Source: Bicyclus anynana
Taxonomy: Eukaryota > Arthropoda > Insecta > Lepidoptera > Nymphalidae
Direction of reading: 5' to 3'
Assembly (NCBI RefSeq): GCF_947172395.1
Contig: NC_069086.1
Span: 9,766,501-9,830,500, forward strand
Length of the DNA: 64,000 nucleotides
Below are positions 60,189 to 64,000 of this stretch, piece after piece. A program made the translations under genes and the position numbers. Position 1 is the first letter of the stretch, and every line of letters starts with the position of its first letter. The notes beneath the pieces were generated by a model. That model was not told where the DNA came from. It did no database searches and worked only from the letters and a program-made list of their open reading frames with translations.

Positions 60189-62067
60189 TTAATCTTCGAC
60201 GCCTCCGCTGTCGAGGAATGTTTTCTTTGCAATTTGGAACAGCTGTGCGGACATTTTGTCACTGGTCTCGTTCACCATCTTTGTGAAGTGGCCGAGGGGA
60301 TTCCTAAGCAGTTTGTACGGGTGATCGAACTCCACCAAGCGACCAGCGTCCATCACCATGACTCGATCCGAATCCATGATTGTGTTCAGACGATGTGCCA
60401 CTGTTATTACCGTGCAGTCTGCGAAACGTTTTCTTATTGTTCCTTGGATAAATTCATCTGTCCTGAAAATTAATAAGAGAATAGGAATGTAGTAGGTAGA
60501 TACCTAATTGTATATTTTTTAGTAGATACCTAGGAAGGGGAGAGTGGGTAATAATGGACTGCGGGGTATAGTGGATTATTCACTATAACTCTAAACTTTA
60601 GAACTACGCTACTTGAAAAAAAAGTGATCCACTGTTACCCACTCTCCTCTACTTATCAGGTAGGTATAGGCTGCGGACTGCGGTGGTATAAATTGGTACA
60701 ATTAGATTTCAGAGTGGGTTTTAAAATTACTATGGAATAAAAGAATGCTCAATTCTACATGAGCATTTATGATTTCCTACTGACCGACGATCGCCAGTAA
60801 CTCTGCGAATTATTCATACCATGCCACGCGACTCAGACTTCCTCGGACGAAGACGCGAGCATATAGTCTTATAAGGTAAACTTTGTAGGGGGTAATAATC
60901 TCTGGATACTACTGTACTGAACCGATTTTGAAAATTATTTTACCGATAGAAAGCCACGTTTCCAGCGATAGTTTTGGGCTTATTTTATCCCCGTATTCAT
61001 ACGGGGACCGAAAATACGCGGGTAAAACCACGACCCGGCAAACGTTATTTTCGTTTTTGATTCTGCCATATTTTGTAATAAGTAGGTACCTGAGTAGTTA
61101 GGAAACCCAAATGGTACCTATGTATGTTCGGCCAAGATGAACTTACTTAGGGTCAACATTGGCGGTAGCCTCGTCGAGCACCAGAATGCGGTTTCCACGA
61201 AGAATGGCCCGCGCTAGACAAACTAGTTGTCTTTGACCGAGCGAGAAGTTCGATCCACCCTCAGACACTTTGAAATCAAGCGACGGAATCGCTGCTTTCA
61301 AATCAACCTGTAAATCAAATCCAGCGGTAAAATTTTAACACAATAGTACCTACCTCTACGTAAATAGAAAATAGTTGTGCACATTATAAGTTATAATTAT
61401 CAGCCTATTTAACGGTCTACAGGGCAGGCCCATCTAAGAGAGGTGATATAGAGTTTAGAACCCACCACGCTGCTACAATACAGATTGGCGAGTTTAGGAT
61501 GATAATGTTAAATTCATTAACGACCACTATCAGCTGATATCAATGATGATGAACAGGGCCTGTAGCCATGTGGCATGTCGAATCTCTTTCTACAAACGCT
61601 AACGTTTCGAAAAGTAAACAAATGTATGGGAATAACATATCAGACCGATAACGTGATCACGTTACCTGTCCATAGAATCAACGTGCCACATAACTACAGG
61701 TTCTGGAACGACAGAATAATGTGCTCGCCGAAGCACGGGTGTATGACATCATCAACATCCCAACCCTGGGCTGAGAATTTTAACTGAAAAGAAGAAAGAA
61801 AAACTCCGTAGGTATCTCATAGTCCAACCCAGGATTCGAAGCCAGGACCCCTTGATACGAAACTTATAAGCTAACCACTGGACTAATGAGGCATATTATG
61901 AGTAGGCAGATGTTAATATAATATAAATAATCCACGGTACTTACAGCCTCAAGTGCTTTCCACAATTGTTCATCGTCGTAACTATCGAATGGATCTAAAT
62001 TGTATCGTACAGTCGCAGAAAATAGTACAGGCTCTTGGGGTATAATGGAGATCTTCGAACGTAAGTC
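60189..62067 (-). CDS. ABC transporter subfamily C (MRP/ABCC4-like), C-terminal three exons (partial)
   Basis: Exons on the minus strand: 62067-61945, 61307-61147 and 60462-60189 (TAA), all in frame, encoding the last 185 residues of the second nucleotide-binding domain. Full ABCC proteins export organic anions and conjugates, powered by ATP. Seen in order: Q-loop ISIIPQEPVLFSATVRYNL, ABC signature NFSLGQRQLVCLARAIL, Walker B ILVLDEATANVD and the H-loop TVAHRLNTIMDSDRVMVMD, then LVEFDHPYKLL typical of ABCC C-termini. The Walker A exon and everything upstream lie beyond the right edge. Substrate cannot be inferred. The intron 61308-61944 contains a dispersed repeat at 61399-61545. Confidence 0.93.
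61399..61545. repeat. dispersed 'atcagcctatttaacggtct' repeat
   Basis: 'cagcctatttaacggtctac', 'tagaacccaccacgctgcta' and 'taggatgataatgttaaatt' match copies at 8665, 58460 and 59577. Lies in an ABCC intron. Confidence 0.55.
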
Positions 62068-62296
62068 CTGTAATTAAAAAGCTCAATTCAATTTTTCAAT
62101 TCAATTCATATTTAGATATTGCCTATTGCCTAGTTAAAGAACAGAATACCTGCATAGCCGTCGATGCTTTCTGCATGTGCTGTACCTACTTACATAGGTA
62201 CAGCATATGCAGAAAGCGTTATCTTTAAAATATTTCGGAGGAGGATTAAAATTTGAAAAAGCATTTTATAAAAAGCATTATAGCGCGTGTGTGAGT

Positions 62297-62376
62297 GAAT
62301 CCATATTCGGCTCACTGTAGAGCACGAGTCTCCTCTCAGAATGAGAGGCGTTAGGCCTTAGTCCATCACTATTTAA
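62297..62376 (-). mobile_element. SINE family B fragment
   Basis: 'gaatccatattcggctcact' through 'gagaggcgttaggccttagt' matches family B; only about 80 bp remains. Confidence 0.65.
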
Positions 62377-62620
62377 CATTACTTATCTTGATTATTATTA
62401 ATGCTACGACACAGTATATCGGTAAATTATTTTTGTAAGTTAGTACTTATATTAAAGTTTGTAAAATTATGGTCATTATAAATTAATCAAAACTTGTAAA
62501 TTAATTAGGTAGGTATGTAGGTACTTATATAAAAAGTAAAAAAAAATACCAAGGTATATTCAGAAATATACATAGTCATAATTAAGTATTATAATAATTG
62601 AAAATGATTATAAAAAAGAA

Positions 62621-62976
62621 AAGTGAAAGGTGCGCAACCGAGGTGCTGCGCTGCGTGCGCGCCCGCCAACAGCGTGCACGTGCGTGCGGACGCGCTAGGC
62701 ATGTGCACGCTATGGCGGCTACGTACGGTGAAAGGTGCGCAGAATAGGTTGCGCACAAAAAACGTACCGAGGGGTATAAATGAAAAATCGATTGTTAAGG
62801 AGTAAACTCCAATAAGTTATGAAATGACATGCGTTACGTTTTTTGTGCGCAACCTATTCTGCGCACCTTTCACCGTGCGCTGTGCCGCCAACAACTTGCA
62901 CATCGCACCCATGTGCACGCTGTAGGCGGGTGCGCACGCCGCGGCCTGCTGCACCTCGGTTGCGCACCTTTCACTT
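62621..62976. mobile_element. GC-rich foldback element with nested inverted arms
   Basis: The outer arms aagtgaaaggtgcgcaaccg (from 62621) and the complement ending at 62976 match perfectly over 26 bp. Inner arms 62728-62766 and 62835-62873 are complementary over 39 bp. Both arm pairs share 'gaaaggtgcgca', so the element looks built from duplicated units. A related partial piece is at 63286-63375. It lies in the ABCC intron, upstream of the last visible exon. Confidence 0.75.
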
Positions 62977-63379
62977 ATAAGGCGCGAGTATTGAGACGTG
63001 CTTCGAGCTAACTTTTTGTTTTTTTTAACATACACACTTTTTTTTGTTGGTAAACAGTGCACATCGAGTAGGGCTTTAGTAATACTTATGTTAAAGAAGA
63101 CTAAATGTATAGAATTGTAAAATAACTAATAGACTTTATAATATACTTCACATTATATATTTTACTCTTACAATGATATAATCATTAAACAAACAAGCCC
63201 AATAACATATAGTATATAGGTATAGTCGCCTATACAGCATACCCTATGTACGTCTCAATACACTCACAGCTAAATTAGAAAGTTGCGCACTAAAGGTGCG
63301 CACCAAAAACGTGACACTTTTTCGTTAGTTCAGTTGGTTTTACCCCTCGGATTTTTCTCATACCGGGCGCCTTATCTAT

Positions 63380-63493
63380 ACTTATAATAAATCTGTAGAG
63401 AGGTCAATTCTGTACATGAAATATATTTCCAAAATAACTATCAGGGGGTGATTAGTGATCGATACTGATGCCAAAAATGCAATCAGTAAAATT

Positions 63494-63538
<45 letters not shown>

Positions 63539-63720
63539 ATGTTCTTTATAGAAACAAAAACTACTGGACGAATTTTAACGAAACTTGGTACAATTATTTT
63601 ACATACTCCTGGGCAGGTTATAGTATACTTTTCATTACGCTACAATCAATAGGAGCAGAGCAGTGAAGAGAAATGTTGAGAAAACGGGAGAAGTTACTCA
63701 ATTTTTTAAGCTTCCGTCGC
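63380..63720 (+). repeat. interspersed repeat carrying a (GTCT)n microsatellite
   Basis: 'tctatacttataataaatctgtagag' through 'gagaagttactcaatttttt' is shared in inverted form with 17843-18080, and its first block also with 50765-50830. (GTCT)n occupies 63497-63538, about 10.5 units. Non-autonomous TE of unassigned class. Confidence 0.65.
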
Positions 63721-64000
63721 GTGTACAGCCTTAATGGTTAAAGTTACATAGAAATCATGTATGACGGAAATGTTTTCCTTAAAATTATCTATAAAAACAC
63801 AACAGCATATATATGTCTATCTTTTATGGTTGACTCACAATAACACGTGTAACTCCCAATAGCTTAGCAGTTCGGAGCTTTCTAATTATATTTGTCTACT
63901 CTTATGTTTATAACACTCATCACTCATCCCTAACTAAAAAAGTTAATATTATTACCTATTCAATAAAAAAAGAATCATAAAAATCGGTAAAGAAACACCA
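63721..64000. other. right edge; ABCC intron, no exon seen
   Basis: No exon resembling the Walker A region of an ABCC protein is present before the window ends. Confidence 0.4.

Noticed and set aside
62623..63062. Small frames over the GC-rich block in the ABCC intron
   Set aside because: They exist because inverted GC-rich foldback arms lack stops by chance; the two strands encode mirror versions of each other.

Overview
This is eukaryotic nuclear DNA, almost certainly from a moth or butterfly (Lepidoptera). The evidence is split genes with GT-AG introns, AT-rich intergenic DNA, a dense load of lepidopteran-type repeats (two tRNA-headed SINE families, RTE-clade LINE pieces, the dispersed 'CGCCCGCGACTTCGTCCG' repeat) and insect orthologues of well-known genes. 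There is no operon, CRISPR array or other prokaryotic system.

Layout, left to right. (1) 271-10841 (+): the last 13 coding exons of hyd/UBR5, a HECT ubiquitin ligase, with the MLLE domain, catalytic Cys and stop codon. (2) 13881-15365 (-): intronless Alg3 mannosyltransferase, convergent with hyd. (3) 17293-20882 (+): six-exon JHBP/takeout-family secreted protein with no cysteine. (4) 20940-22155: nested SINEs. (5) 22511-24264 (-): three-exon C9orf85 homologue. It diverges across about 580 bp from (6) 24847-31786 (+): a THAP9-like P-element transposase gene whose last exon is split by a short RTE-LINE insertion with a 12-bp target duplication. (7) 32909-33392: a non-autonomous hAT-type element with a perfect 8-bp target duplication. 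(8) 35188-37286: about 2.1 kb of apparently perfect (ATG)n growing out of the 3' tail of an RTE fragment. (9) 37460-48362 (+): ten-coding-exon protein with three U1-type zinc fingers; one intron holds a near full-length RTE retrotransposon (41799-45165) with a 13-bp target duplication. (10) 53083-55201 (-): DXO/Rai1-family protein with one predicted metal-binding Glu changed to Gln. (11) 56478-56945 (+): Hsp90 co-chaperone p23. (12) 60189-62067 (-): the last three coding exons of an ABCC transporter that continues past the right edge, followed by a foldback element.

The host genes act in unrelated processes (ubiquitination, N-glycosylation, hydrophobic-ligand binding, RNA binding, RNA 5'-end quality control, chaperoning, transport) and do not form a pathway. 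The clearest unusual signals are the giant pure (ATG)n array inside the apparent first intron of the zinc-finger gene, the freshly interrupted THAP9-like transposase with a duplicated exon and a mutated THAP zinc ligand, the Glu-to-Gln change in the DXO-like protein, and a 130-bp near-perfect zero-loop palindrome. Exon boundaries were read by eye from splice signals, frame continuity and family resemblance; no search or alignment was run.
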